A stretch of DNA of 64,000 nt from Marinifilum breve. GTDB taxonomy: Bacteria > Bacteroidota > Bacteroidia > Bacteroidales > Marinifilaceae. Location of the stretch: NCBI RefSeq assembly GCF_003202155.1, contig NZ_QFLI01000004.1, positions 1-64,000 of the forward strand. The letters are read 5' to 3'. Shown in pieces: positions 54,830 to 63,119 of the stretch; position 1 is the first letter of the stretch, and each line of letters opens with the position of its first letter. The position numbers and the translations under genes are program-made. The notes under the pieces were generated by a model. That model was not told the DNA's origin and searched no databases. It saw nothing but the letters and a program-made list of their open reading frames with translations.

Positions 54830-56056
54830 ATGCAAAAATTTAGATTATTGCTTGTAATGCTTTGTGCATTCTCACTTACAGTTTTCTCGCAGGAAAACGA
54901 AAGCCAAGAAGACAATTCGGATATCATCAGAATTGTTGGTAAACTAACCAACAAACAAAATAATGAACCAATACCATTTGCCAATGTTGGTGTTATTGGA
55001 TCTTATATTGGTGCTGCTTCTAATTTAGACGGCATTTTTGAGTTTAAAATCCCTGGGAAATACAGCGAAAAAATGATTCAAGCTTCTGCTGTTGGTTTTT
55101 CAACTTTTACAGCAAAGGTTTCTGAATGTACTCAGGTAGATACTCTGGAGATCGTACTAACACCAAAAAACTACAATATTGGTGAAGTGGAGGTGATGGC
55201 TGAATCACTGGTTTTACAGAAAAGAATTAAAACTGCACTTGAACGAATTCCTGATAACTATCTTCAAACTCCTTTCAACTACGATGTTTATTATCGATCG
55301 GAAAAGTTTGAAAACAAAGAATTGAACAGACTTCGCGAAGCTGCTGTTAGAATTTATGACGACAAAGGATATCAGCGTGCAGATGCATACCAAGTTTTCA
55401 AAGAGCGAGGATACAGGTTCCTGCAGGTACGCAAAAACTTCGAACCAGCCTCTTTGGCTGATGGTTCAACCTTTTTAGACGAATTGCTTGAAATGGATAT
55501 CGTAAGAAGTCGTGGAAATGTTTTAAATGGAAATCACATCAGCTTCTACGATTTAAAATTGGATCAAATCACCGAATATGAGAATGATTCAATTTGGGTA
55601 ATTAGCTATAAAAGCAAACGTCCGATGCTAAGTAATACAGGTGATTACTATGCGAAAAGTTATTCTGGTAAATTGTACATTAAAACCAAAGATTACGCAG
55701 TAATTAAGAATGAAACACATGTTGTTGCTACAAATTACTCGCCTCAAGGAAGAAGTTTCTATGTGAATGAGAACAGACAAAAATGGCAACCTTTAAAAAT
55801 CGAATATGATTTTAGCGTGACCTACAAACAACACTCAGGTAGATATTACCTAAGTTACGTGAATTATAAGCGTCATCACGAATTGAAGGAAAAAGAAACT
55901 GGTATTCCCAAATCAATTGACATCAATACGGAAATGCTAATCACCAAAATTAACACTGAAAACCCTGAGATTATTGAAAAAAGAGCATACTACGAAAATA
56001 TGCCTTTCGATAAGAAGTTCTGGGATTCCTATAATATTATTTTCGATGGAGAATAG
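54830..56056 (+). CDS. Carboxypeptidase-like regulatory-domain protein, secreted
   Basis: 408 residues from ATG 54830, chosen because it gives a signal peptide (MQKFRLLLVMLCAFSLTVFSQ); an upstream in-frame ATG (54710) adds 40 residues without one. Residues about 28-115 are a carboxypeptidase-D-like beta domain (IVGKLTNKQNNEPIPFANVGVIGSYIGAASNLDGIFEF). The remainder (IALER..YRSEKFENKE..., DYYAKSYSGKLYIKTKDYAVIK, WQPLKIEYDFSVTYK) matches the DUF5686-like family of secreted Bacteroidota proteins of unknown function. Its terminator follows directly. Confidence 0.78.
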   Translation: MQKFRLLLVMLCAFSLTVFSQENESQEDNSDIIRIVGKLTNKQNNEPIPFANVGVIGSYIGAASNLDGIFEFKIPGKYSEKMIQASAVGFSTFTAKVSECTQVDTLEIVLTPKNYNIGEVEVMAESLVLQKRIKTALERIPDNYLQTPFNYDVYYRSEKFENKELNRLREAAVRIYDDKGYQRADAYQVFKERGYRFLQVRKNFEPASLADGSTFLDELLEMDIVRSRGNVLNGNHISFYDLKLDQITEYENDSIWVISYKSKRPMLSNTGDYYAKSYSGKLYIKTKDYAVIKNETHVVATNYSPQGRSFYVNENRQKWQPLKIEYDFSVTYKQHSGRYYLSYVNYKRHHELKEKETGIPKSIDINTEMLITKINTENPEIIEKRAYYENMPFDKKFWDSYNIIFDGE

Positions 56057-56058
56057 AG

Positions 56059-56083
56059 AAAGAGGCGAAAGCCTCTTTTTTTT
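56059..56083 (+). terminator. Terminator of the carboxypeptidase-like-domain gene
   Basis: Stem AAAGAGGC-gaaa-GCCTCTTT (56059-56066 with 56071-56078) plus a T-run, immediately after the stop codon. Confidence 0.92.
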
Positions 56084-56136
56084 GTTCTAACATGAAACGC
56101 ATTACAAAGACGTAGCGATGCTACGTCTCTACAGAA

Positions 56137-56661
56137 TCATATTCTTACTATGACATAAACCAATTGATCCATAAATTGTCCATTCTTATAGATTGCTGAT
56201 TTTTGGATTGATTCCAACTCAAAACCAGCCTTTTCCAAAACTATCGTCGAAGCTTTATTGCCAGTAAACACATATGCATACAAGCGAACAATTGGAAAGT
56301 TTTGAAATGCCAATTCAACCATCTCTTTCACCACATTGGTCATTATCCCCCTGTTCCAAAACTCTTCACCTAACCAATAGCCTAATTCTGCAGATTTTCG
56401 ATAAACATCCTTCTGTCTTTCTACACCAATTGCACCAATTACTTCCTTGTTAAGAGTTATTGCCAGGTTATAAGAATCAATGGTTCTGTTCGCAAAACGC
56501 ACCCAATTAACGGCATCGGAGTATGTATATGGTTTTGGAAAGCTATCTTTTAAAAATTTAGCTACAGCATCATTATCAGCATATTTCACCAAGCTATCTT
56601 CGTCACCTTTTTGCCATTTTCTTAGCACCACATTTTGTACTTCTAGCTTTACTGATTCCAT
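56137..56661 (-). CDS. GNAT-family acetyltransferase (RimJ/RimL-like)
   Basis: 174 residues, full length for the family. Motifs: LRKWQKGDEDSLVKYADNDAV near the N-terminus, ELGYWLGEEFWNRGIMTNVVKEMVELAF (acetyl-CoA pyrophosphate loop region) and VFTGNKASTIVLEKAGFELE. It should transfer an acetyl group to a protein N-terminus or small molecule; the substrate is not evident. The upstream region contains a 41-bp tandem-repeat array. Confidence 0.88.
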   Translation of the reverse strand: MESVKLEVQNVVLRKWQKGDEDSLVKYADNDAVAKFLKDSFPKPYTYSDAVNWVRFANRTIDSYNLAITLNKEVIGAIGVERQKDVYRKSAELGYWLGEEFWNRGIMTNVVKEMVELAFQNFPIVRLYAYVFTGNKASTIVLEKAGFELESIQKSAIYKNGQFMDQLVYVIVRI

Positions 56662-56839
56662 AACACGTGTATTTAAAATTGAACATCAATCGATTACTTA
56701 CAAACAAGTTCTTGAAAATATCGCTTCGGCGCAATATTTTAACTCGAAATATGTATTAGAAAATGCATTACTAGGTGAAAAGACTTTAAAACAATACCTA
56801 TTAAATCATTCCTCTTCATTCAATAAGGATTCTTCCTAC
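56662..56839. other. Upstream region of the GNAT gene
   Basis: 178 bp. It should contain the GNAT promoter on the minus strand, but no TTG/TAnnTTTG pair was recognised. No gene seen. Confidence 0.35.
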
Positions 56840-57180
56840 AACGGAAAGGCCCCTCAAAATATTAATTGATCATTTCCGTCAACGGATGAGCTTCTCAAAA
56901 AAATAATTGATCACTTCCGCCAACGGACGAGCTTGCCAAAAAAATAATTGATCACTTCCACCAACGGACGAGCTTCCCAAAAAATTAATTGATTACTACC
57001 ACCAACGGACGAGCTTCCCAAAAAAATAATTGATCACTTCCGCCAACGGACGAGCTTCTCAAAAAAATAATTGATCACTTCCGCCAACGGACGAGCTTCT
57101 CAAAAAAAATAATTGATCACTTCCGCCAATGGACGAGCTTCCCAAAAAATTAATTGATTACTTCCGCTCACGGATGAACT
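56840..57180. repeat. Non-coding 41-bp tandem repeat array, about nine copies
   Basis: The anchor AACGGA recurs at 56840, 56881, 56922, 56963, 57004, 57045, 57086, 57128 and 57169 (eighth interval 42 bp, rest 41). Each unit has TTCCGCCAACGGACGAGCTT (a TCCG/CGGA mini-hairpin), an A-run and AATTGATCA. The units differ by single-base changes. The array lies between two leftward genes. Confidence 0.93.
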
Positions 57181-57221
57181 CCTCTATAAATTCAACCAAC
57201 ACACCCAATACCAATTCGCAC

Positions 57222-57251
57222 AAAAAAACCGCCTTAAAACTAAAGCGGTTT
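57222..57251 (-). terminator. Terminator of the DUF5606 gene
   Basis: Stem AAACCGC..TT / AA..GCGGTTT (57226-57235 with 57242-57251), followed on the minus strand by a run of U, 23 bp after the stop. Confidence 0.78.
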
Positions 57252-57273
57252 GCAAATTATTTAGAATTGAAAA

Positions 57274-57690
57274 TTACTCTTCAGTATTTTCAACCTCTTC
57301 TTCTTTATCAAGATCTTCAAGAAGATTGTTTTCTTGTAGTAAATTATACCACTGGAATATTTTCTTCATATCCGATACATATACTCTATCTTCGTCGTAG
57401 TTAGGCAATACTTCACCCATATATCCTTTCAATTCATTTCCTGAAGCTTTATGGCTGATTGCCTTTCCTCCGTTTTCTTTCTCTTTAATGTTTTTGAAAA
57501 CGTCAGCCAATGGCACATCTCCTTCATCTGTAAAAATTGCGATATCTTCTAATGCGCTAATTTTTGAAGTTGCATATGCTGGCATGCGTTTTTTATCAAC
57601 CAACGATTCAACAATCAAAGCATTTTTTGCATTCGATACCATTTTAAAAAGACCCGAATGTCCTGATATAGCTAATATTCCTTTCAACAT
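57274..57690 (-). CDS. DUF5606-domain protein
   Basis: 138 residues from ATG 57690 (MLKGILAISGHSGLFKMVSNAK), the usual start of the family; an upstream ATG (57717) would add nine residues. Conserved segments: NALIVESLVDKKRMPAYATSKISALEDIAIFT and VYVSDMKKIFQWYNLLQENNLL, with an acidic C-terminus. Conserved across Bacteroidota; function unknown. It lies 92 bp downstream of the J-domain gene. Confidence 0.83.
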   Translation of the reverse strand: MLKGILAISGHSGLFKMVSNAKNALIVESLVDKKRMPAYATSKISALEDIAIFTDEGDVPLADVFKNIKEKENGGKAISHKASGNELKGYMGEVLPNYDEDRVYVSDMKKIFQWYNLLQENNLLEDLDKEEEVENTEE

Positions 57691-57781
57691 ATTTTCAAAT
57701 TTTAATTTTGGAAGCACAAATTTATAATTCCATAGTATTATACAAAACTATTTGGCAAAAAATAGTTTAAAAGCTTTTGTT

Positions 57782-58501
57782 TTATGCAAAGCCTCGCTCT
57801 TTCTTAATCTTCTCGAAAGCTTCATTTACTTTCTGAAACTTCTCTTTTGCAGCCTCTTGAACATCTTCACCAAGATAACTTACCTTATCGGGGTGATATT
57901 TTATAGCCATTTTTTTGTAGGCTTTTTTCACTTCTTCATCAGTAGCATCCTTGCTTAATCCAAGAATCTTATAACTCGAATCAGTATCCTGAACAAACAT
58001 TGACTTGATAGAAGAATAATCATTCCCTTGAATTCCAAGATAGTATGACACCTTATCGATAATTGCCTGTTCTGAACTTGAAATTGATCCATCAGCCTTC
58101 GCAATTCCGAATAAAAAATGCATCAACTGTAATCTCGAAGAATAATCAAGATTAGCCTGAACCTGTCGGCAAACTTCTTCAACCGGAATATTTTGCTTTA
58201 AAATATCTTTGAGCATTCCAACAGCTTCTGTAGCACGCGCAGCACCAAAGCTTTTCACCAAATTGGCTTTCACGTAATCCAGTTCGGAACGAAGCACCTT
58301 TCCATCAGCTTTCATTACTGCAGCAACCAGAACCAATAGGCTCATTACGAAATCTCCCTGGCGAGTTTGGCCTGCTACCTTCCCTCCTTCTATTTCAATT
58401 GTATCAAAAGCAGAACCAACCAAGTATCCCAAAATACCTCCTAATGGTCCTAGAAAAGCCCAACCTAATCCTCCGGCTATCCATTTTCCATATTTACCCA
58501 T
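57782..58501 (-). CDS. TerB-like / J-domain protein (DjlA type)
   Basis: 239 residues from ATG 58501 (MGKYGKWIAGGLGWAFLGPLGG), preferred over 58510. An N-terminal glycine-rich hydrophobic segment (about 8-30) is followed by a TerB-like helical domain (about 50-160, VMKADGKVLRSELDYVKANLVK). The C-terminal J domain (about 175-235, YKILGLSKDATDEEVKKAYKKMAIKYHPDKV) has the HPD motif required to stimulate DnaK. Likely a membrane-associated DnaK co-chaperone. Confidence 0.9.
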   Translation of the reverse strand: MGKYGKWIAGGLGWAFLGPLGGILGYLVGSAFDTIEIEGGKVAGQTRQGDFVMSLLVLVAAVMKADGKVLRSELDYVKANLVKSFGAARATEAVGMLKDILKQNIPVEEVCRQVQANLDYSSRLQLMHFLFGIAKADGSISSSEQAIIDKVSYYLGIQGNDYSSIKSMFVQDTDSSYKILGLSKDATDEEVKKAYKKMAIKYHPDKVSYLGEDVQEAAKEKFQKVNEAFEKIKKERGFA

Positions 58502-58615
58502 ATGTGGCAATCAATTTTTAATGTATTATTAATATCTGGCTGAAAAAGCCAGAAAGCTTTAAAGATAGTATAATTAAGGTTCTTTATCAGATATATCACA
58601 AAACCTTAACAAAGT

Positions 58616-59197
58616 TTAACACCCACTTAGTTCCTCATGGATATTCATGATTTGTGGCAATATTAAATCCGAATTGTTATAAATTACGAAATCTGATTTT
58701 TCAATTTTCACATTTTCGTCAAGTTGATTCTTCATGCGCTCCATAACCGCATTGGCATCAACCCCATCACGCTCCATCACACGTTTAATTCTAATTTCTT
58801 CACTTGCCGTAACACAAATAATCTTATCAAAATTCTTATACAAACCAGTATCGAATAATATTGCAGATTCTTGTATTACATATGGCGATTGCTGATTCTC
58901 GCTCCAGCTTTGAAAGTCATTCCTAACAACAGGATGAACAATCGCATTTATATCCTGTAAAGCCTTAGGATTGTTAAAAATAATATCGGAAAGGTGTTTT
59001 CTATTAAGAGTTTTATTCTCAAAGTACACATCAGCGCCAAATCTATCAATCAACCTGGTTCTAATTTCATCACTTTCTATCATTAAGCGTTTTGCTTCCT
59101 TGTCGGAAACATACACAGGAATTCCCAGTAATTTAAATACCTCGGCAACAATAGATTTTCCTGTACCAATTCCTCCTGTTAAACCTATTTTTAGCAT
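58616..59197 (-). CDS. coaE: Dephospho-CoA kinase
   Basis: 193 residues, full length. P-loop MLKIGLTGGIGTGKSIVAEV at residues 1-20, RKHLSDIIFNNPKALQDINAIVHPVV, ILFDTGLYKNFDKIICVTA and RMKNQLDENVKIEKSDFVIYN. It phosphorylates dephospho-CoA in the last step of CoA synthesis. It starts 9 bp after the YbbR-like gene, so the two are probably co-transcribed. Confidence 0.94.
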   Translation of the reverse strand: MLKIGLTGGIGTGKSIVAEVFKLLGIPVYVSDKEAKRLMIESDEIRTRLIDRFGADVYFENKTLNRKHLSDIIFNNPKALQDINAIVHPVVRNDFQSWSENQQSPYVIQESAILFDTGLYKNFDKIICVTASEEIRIKRVMERDGVDANAVMERMKNQLDENVKIEKSDFVIYNNSDLILPQIMNIHEELSGC

Positions 59198-59206
59198 GAT
59201 AAACTG

Positions 59207-60220
59207 TTATTGAACCGACTTACGTTTCTCAATTAGGAAAGTAACGGTTTGAGGATAAAAACGAACATTTGAAACAAAATCAGGACTTCGCTTCAACTCA
59301 ACCTTTAATTTGTTTCCGTCACCTTGTGCAGCTTCTAAATAATCTACTCTTACATCGAAATGATCTTCCGTAATATTTTCATATTTATTCATTCCTACGA
59401 AATACGAAAGCTTTACATCACCCGGAAATAAACGTAACAATACTGAATCAGGTAAGTTATCAACCTTTATCGATACATTCTTATTAGCCTCGGTAAATCG
59501 TTCAACAGGAATATTAACTGTGAGTTTTTTAGGTGAGAAACTAACTCCTTCAATTTTCTCAAAATCAATTTCCTTTTCTGTGCTCTTTTTCAATCCCAAT
59601 AACTCCAACGGTTCTGTTTTTGCAAAACGTACCGAATCAAGTAATGATTGAGGCCCTTTTACCAAAACACTATCGAATTCTGGAAGAATTGTCCCTCCCT
59701 TCATAAATTGCTGCTCATAATTCAGTTTCAAATCCAATACTACCGGTACTTTTTTCTCCAAAATAGGTGAAAATTGAAAACGAATGGTGTCTGGACTAAT
59801 GGCTTCCAAACGAATACCTGTCGACAACTCTTTCTCTATTCTTTCTGTTATGTTTGAGGTGAGAAGGTTATAGCTATTAAGCGAGCTACCAGTAATTCTA
59901 TTATTGGTATACTTATTTACATCAAATGGATTTGATAAAAAAGCGGTACTCAATTTGTAGCGAAGCAAATCAAAACCATATGCATTTACACGCAAATTTA
60001 ACTTCTTGGGAAGATCATTGGTAAGCACTTTATCTTTCGGAAAGTTCATGTAATATACAGGGTAATTGATACTCGTTGTATATTCTTTACTCAGTGCATT
60101 CAAAAACCAAAAAATTGTTGATAAACCAACAAAGAATAAATAAACCAATAGTTTTTTATTCGATGTTATTTTTTCTTTGTTAAAATATCCTTTTAGTTTT
60201 TGAAGATCGAGATTATTCAA
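59207..60220 (-). CDS. YbbR-like domain protein
   Basis: 337 residues. N-terminal transmembrane helix (about 21-42, KKLLVYLFFVGLSTIFWFLNAL) and a periplasmic part with two YbbR-like repeats (KVLTNDLPKKLNLRVNAYGFD, KVPVVLDLKLNYEQQFMKGG). Related to CdaR, the partner of diadenylate cyclase in other bacteria, but no cyclase lies nearby. It precedes coaE on the same strand. Confidence 0.83.
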   Translation of the reverse strand: MNNLDLQKLKGYFNKEKITSNKKLLVYLFFVGLSTIFWFLNALSKEYTTSINYPVYYMNFPKDKVLTNDLPKKLNLRVNAYGFDLLRYKLSTAFLSNPFDVNKYTNNRITGSSLNSYNLLTSNITERIEKELSTGIRLEAISPDTIRFQFSPILEKKVPVVLDLKLNYEQQFMKGGTILPEFDSVLVKGPQSLLDSVRFAKTEPLELLGLKKSTEKEIDFEKIEGVSFSPKKLTVNIPVERFTEANKNVSIKVDNLPDSVLLRLFPGDVKLSYFVGMNKYENITEDHFDVRVDYLEAAQGDGNKLKVELKRSPDFVSNVRFYPQTVTFLIEKRKSVQ

Positions 60221-60236
60221 GGTGCTTAGTGTTTAG

Positions 60237-60262
60237 AAAAGCTGTGCCTTAGTAGGCACAGC
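60237..60262 (-). terminator. Terminator after yajC
   Basis: Stem GCTGTGCC-ttagta-GGCACAGC (60241-60248 with 60255-60262) followed by a short U run on the minus strand, 9 bp after the yajC stop. The YbbR-like gene starts 20 bp beyond, so some read-through is likely. Confidence 0.7.
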
Positions 60263-60270
60263 CTGATAAA

Positions 60271-60588
60271 TTATTTTTGAGCAACGTCACTCATGTCTTT
60301 TACAACCGCAGCTTTATCAATTTTCAAACGGTTTTGTCCTTCTACTTCCATAATAATTGCACGTTCCTGAATTTCCAGTACTTTTCCGTAAATACCACCA
60401 GTAGTTACAACTTTATCACCTTTCTTCAATTCATCACGGAATTTTCTTAACTCCTTCTGTTTTTTCATCTGAGGACGAATCATGAAGAAATAAAATACTA
60501 CGATAATTAAAATCAAAGGAATAAACGAAGTTAAACCTCCCTGACCTTCTGCAGGCTGAGTCATCAATAAGATGTTTAGCATATTCAT
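60271..60588 (-). CDS. yajC: Preprotein translocase subunit YajC
   Basis: 105 residues. One transmembrane helix (about 20-42, [21 protein letters not shown]) followed by [31 protein letters not shown], the YajC signature. It accompanies SecDF in protein export. Confidence 0.95.
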   Translation of the reverse strand: MNMLNILLMTQPAEGQGGLTSFIPLILIIVVFYFFMIRPQMKKQKELRKFRDELKKGDKVVTTGGIYGKVLEIQERAIIMEVEGQNRLKIDKAAVVKDMSDVAQK

Positions 60589-60649
60589 TTCAATCCAAAT
60601 TTAATGGTCTCTCGACCGATTTATTATAAAATTACAAATCATTTAATAA

Positions 60650-61105
60650 CTAATCCACATTTGCTGTAATAATCAGCTTTTTCTTTTTCTGCAAAGTATT
60701 ACTATAAATCGTAATAACTTTGTATTGTTTTCCATATCGTCCTTTGGAATTGAACTCAATGGTTATTTTTGATTCTTCTCCAACTTTAATAGGTTTCTTA
60801 GACCATTTAAAGTTTGCACAACCGCAATCACTTTCTATACTTTTAATGATTAAGTTGCTTTTACCAACATTCTTAAAGTAGAAATCGCAAACTCCTATTT
60901 CTCCCTCCGAAATCTTCCCAAATTTATGTATTTCTTTACTAAACTCAAACTTAGGATACTTGCCTGATTTTGCTGATTCTACTCTATCTAATCCAACTGT
61001 CTTATTCTCTCTAGATGAACTTCCTGTGCAGCCTAAAACAAACACAAACACCAACAATTGCGCAAAAATGCCCCACTTTATATCTCTAAATTTTAATACA
61101 CTCAT
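60650..61105 (-). CDS. DUF1573-domain lipoprotein
   Basis: 151 residues. Lipoprotein signal ending VFVLGC (Cys26), then FEFSKEIHKFGKISEGEIGVCDFYFKNVGKSNLIIKSIESDCGCANFKWSKK, the diagnostic DUF1573 pattern (immunoglobulin-like, with conserved CGC). Function unknown; common in Bacteroidota. It lies between nusB and yajC on the same strand. Confidence 0.88.
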   Translation of the reverse strand: MSVLKFRDIKWGIFAQLLVFVFVLGCTGSSSRENKTVGLDRVESAKSGKYPKFEFSKEIHKFGKISEGEIGVCDFYFKNVGKSNLIIKSIESDCGCANFKWSKKPIKVGEESKITIEFNSKGRYGKQYKVITIYSNTLQKKKKLIITANVD

Positions 61106-61173
61106 ACTTTAATTTTCGGATTTCGAAAGTACAAAAATTTCCATGAATCCGTTCATATCAATTCGCATAAAAC

Positions 61174-61207
61174 AAAAATGCGCTTAATCCATTGATTAGC
61201 GCATTTT
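61174..61207 (-). terminator. Terminator of nusB
   Basis: Stem AAAATGCGC(t)TAATC / GATTAGCGCATTTT with one bulge, U-tract on the minus strand, 24 bp after the stop. Confidence 0.82.
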
Positions 61208-61230
61208 AAATTATCTATTAAAAGTTAAGA

Positions 61231-62181
61231 TTATACCTCGCCAACAAGTCCTCTACCTACTTTCTTAACTTTTCCATTTTCTTTTAACTCTTTAACCAAT
61301 TTATCAAGTATACCATTAATAAAGTTGCTTGAGTTCGAAGTACTATAAAACTTCGCAATTTCAAGATACTCATTAAAACTTACCTTTACCGGAACATTCG
61401 GAAACTCCTTCAACTCAGTTAAAGCCAACTCCATAATTAGAATATCCATAAAGGCAATTCGCTCCAAATCCCAGTTTTTGGTGTTTTTCTGAATCATCTC
61501 AACATGTTCTGTGTGATTCACCACAGCCTTACGGAACAAAGTTTTCACATAATCTTCATCTTCATCATCCTTAAACAAAGACATAATTGAAGTATGCTGA
61601 TCATCATTCTCTTTTAATCCCTTAATCGTCTTAATTACCATGCTAATGATAAATTCGATCTCATCATTCCAATAAATACTTTTTTCTTCCATTAAAGAAT
61701 AAAAATCTTCATCGGCAGCAACAAGAGTCAAGAAAAATTTCTCAACAAACTTTTTATCATCCTGATAAGAATTATTCTCAGCATTCATATAATCGATATA
61801 CAAATCTGAATTCACCAACTTATCAAATAACAATCGAATGTAATCTTCCTGATCCGTCCATGTAATTGTATTGGATTCAGCATAACTATTCAACTGTATG
61901 TTTTCAGCCAATTGTCTAATTACTTTGTTGTCTATAAATCTGGTGTTGGGATTAAGATCCTCTTGAGTAGGGATAATTTTAGCTTTAGCTGTTTCAATCT
62001 TCTTTTCTGAAACAAAAGCTAGCTCTACAATCAGCAGAAGCAAATAATGGTACAAATCGTAAGCTTTACCAATACTGAAAAACAATTCTTTTTCAGCTTT
62101 TGCAATTGTGCGATCTTGGTTTTTATAGTACGCATACAGCAATTGCAATACTTTCACTCGAAGTAATCTTCTACTAATCAT
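61231..62181 (-). CDS. nusB: Transcription antitermination factor NusB, long form
   Basis: 316 residues, roughly twice the classic NusB length; Bacteroidota NusB proteins are extended N-terminally. It starts MISRRLLRVKVLQLLYAYYKNQ. The C-terminal part (about 210-305) has NTKNWDLERIAFMDILIMELALTELKEFPNVPVKVSFNEYLEIAKFYSTSNSSNFINGILDKLV, the NusB domain. It binds boxA RNA with NusE and acts in rRNA transcription antitermination. Divergent from the PUR gene. Confidence 0.9.
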   Translation of the reverse strand: MISRRLLRVKVLQLLYAYYKNQDRTIAKAEKELFFSIGKAYDLYHYLLLLIVELAFVSEKKIETAKAKIIPTQEDLNPNTRFIDNKVIRQLAENIQLNSYAESNTITWTDQEDYIRLLFDKLVNSDLYIDYMNAENNSYQDDKKFVEKFFLTLVAADEDFYSLMEEKSIYWNDEIEFIISMVIKTIKGLKENDDQHTSIMSLFKDDEDEDYVKTLFRKAVVNHTEHVEMIQKNTKNWDLERIAFMDILIMELALTELKEFPNVPVKVSFNEYLEIAKFYSTSNSSNFINGILDKLVKELKENGKVKKVGRGLVGEV

Positions 62182-62467
62182 ATCCTTAAAGAACTTTTAC
62201 AAATTTGTTATTGTGGCTGCAAAATTAGACTTTTTTTATAACCCGACAAGTAATTTTGAAAAAAACAGTAAAAAGAATTAAAGATCAGACTATCCTATAC
62301 TTTACATATAACAAAATGATGTAAGTCAATCAAAGCCAATTGAAAAGGTTTGCATACTGAATTTAAATTACTTTTTTACGATAATAAATTACTAAGTAAT
62401 AGCAATTAGTACGCAGATTTTTTTATTTTTGAAGACAATAAACAGAATAAATTAAAATTTATTTGAA

Positions 62468-62863
62468 ATGGAAGGTTACGACAATAAAGATGGATATGGA
62501 AAAAAGAATCGCGATGAAATTTTTTCGAACGCGATTAGGGCGGGAAAAAGGACGTACTTCTTTGATGTAAAAGCAACAAGGAAAAACGACTACTATCTTA
62601 CAATTACAGAAAGTAAAAAACGCTATGACAAAGAAGGAAACTATTCCTTCGAGAAACACAAAGTATTTCTATACAAAGAAGATTTTGACAAATTTTCTGA
62701 AGGATTGCTAGAAGCTTTGGATTTTATCAAATCATCGAATAAAGAAGCCAACGAAGTAGAAGAATTGTTCGTAACCGAAGAACAAAATACAAACTCAGAA
62801 CTAATTGAAGGATTAGAAGCGGAGGCCTATTCAAACGTTGAATTTGAAGATTTATCGGAATAA
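62468..62863 (+). CDS. PUR-domain nucleic-acid-binding protein (DUF3276)
   Basis: 131 residues. Residues about 15-95 form the bacterial PUR repeat (KNRDEIFSNAIRAGKRTYFFDVKATRKNDYYLTITESKKRY) with an acidic C-terminal tail. Family knowledge: dimeric single-stranded DNA/RNA binder related to eukaryotic Pur-alpha; found throughout Bacteroidota. Its own terminator follows. Confidence 0.9.
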   Translation: MEGYDNKDGYGKKNRDEIFSNAIRAGKRTYFFDVKATRKNDYYLTITESKKRYDKEGNYSFEKHKVFLYKEDFDKFSEGLLEALDFIKSSNKEANEVEELFVTEEQNTNSELIEGLEAEAYSNVEFEDLSE

Positions 62864-62882
62864 ATATCATTTTATAAAACTT

Positions 62883-62912
62883 AAAGCTGCTTTTAACGAG
62901 CAGCTTTTTTTG
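62883..62912 (+). terminator. Terminator of the PUR gene
   Basis: Stem AAAGCTGCT-tttaacg-AGCAGCTTT (62883-62891 with 62899-62907), then a T-run, 19 bp after the stop codon. Confidence 0.92.
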
Positions 62913-63020
62913 TTTCTTGCACACTAGTGTAAAAAAATAACACAAAACTGTTACATTTGCATTGGGCATATTTTTATTAAGTCCAAATATAACGCCTCAT
63001 TTATTTTAATGAGTATTAAA

Positions 63021-63040
63021 AATCCCTATTAATAGGGATT
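63021..63040. promoter_or_regulatory. Perfect 20-bp palindrome at the feoAB promoter
   Basis: AATCCCTATTAATAGGGATT is fully self-complementary; its last two bases are the first two of the -33 TTG. Position and symmetry fit a metal- or iron-responsive repressor operator. Confidence 0.65.
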
Positions 63041-63069
63041 GTAAATATTGAAAATTTCCTATACGTTTG
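63039..63069 (+). promoter_or_regulatory. feoAB: Bacteroidota-type promoter of feoAB
   Basis: TTG (63039-63041), a 20-bp spacer and TACGTTTG (63062-63069) fit TTG-N20-TAnnTTTG. An imperfect inverted repeat (AAAATTTCCTA ... TAGGAAAATTT) flanks the -7 element. Confidence 0.7.
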
Positions 63070-63119
63070 ACCAACTTTTAGGAAAATTTGTGGTGTTTCT
63101 CATCGGAAAATAACATCAC

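Noticed and set aside
56480-56869. 129-codon plus-strand frame opposite the GNAT gene
   Set aside because: Lies antisense to a clear acetyltransferase gene and has no recognisable features.
56840-57180. Possible CRISPR array
   Set aside because: Units are contiguous near-identical 41-mers with no unique spacers and no cas genes nearby.
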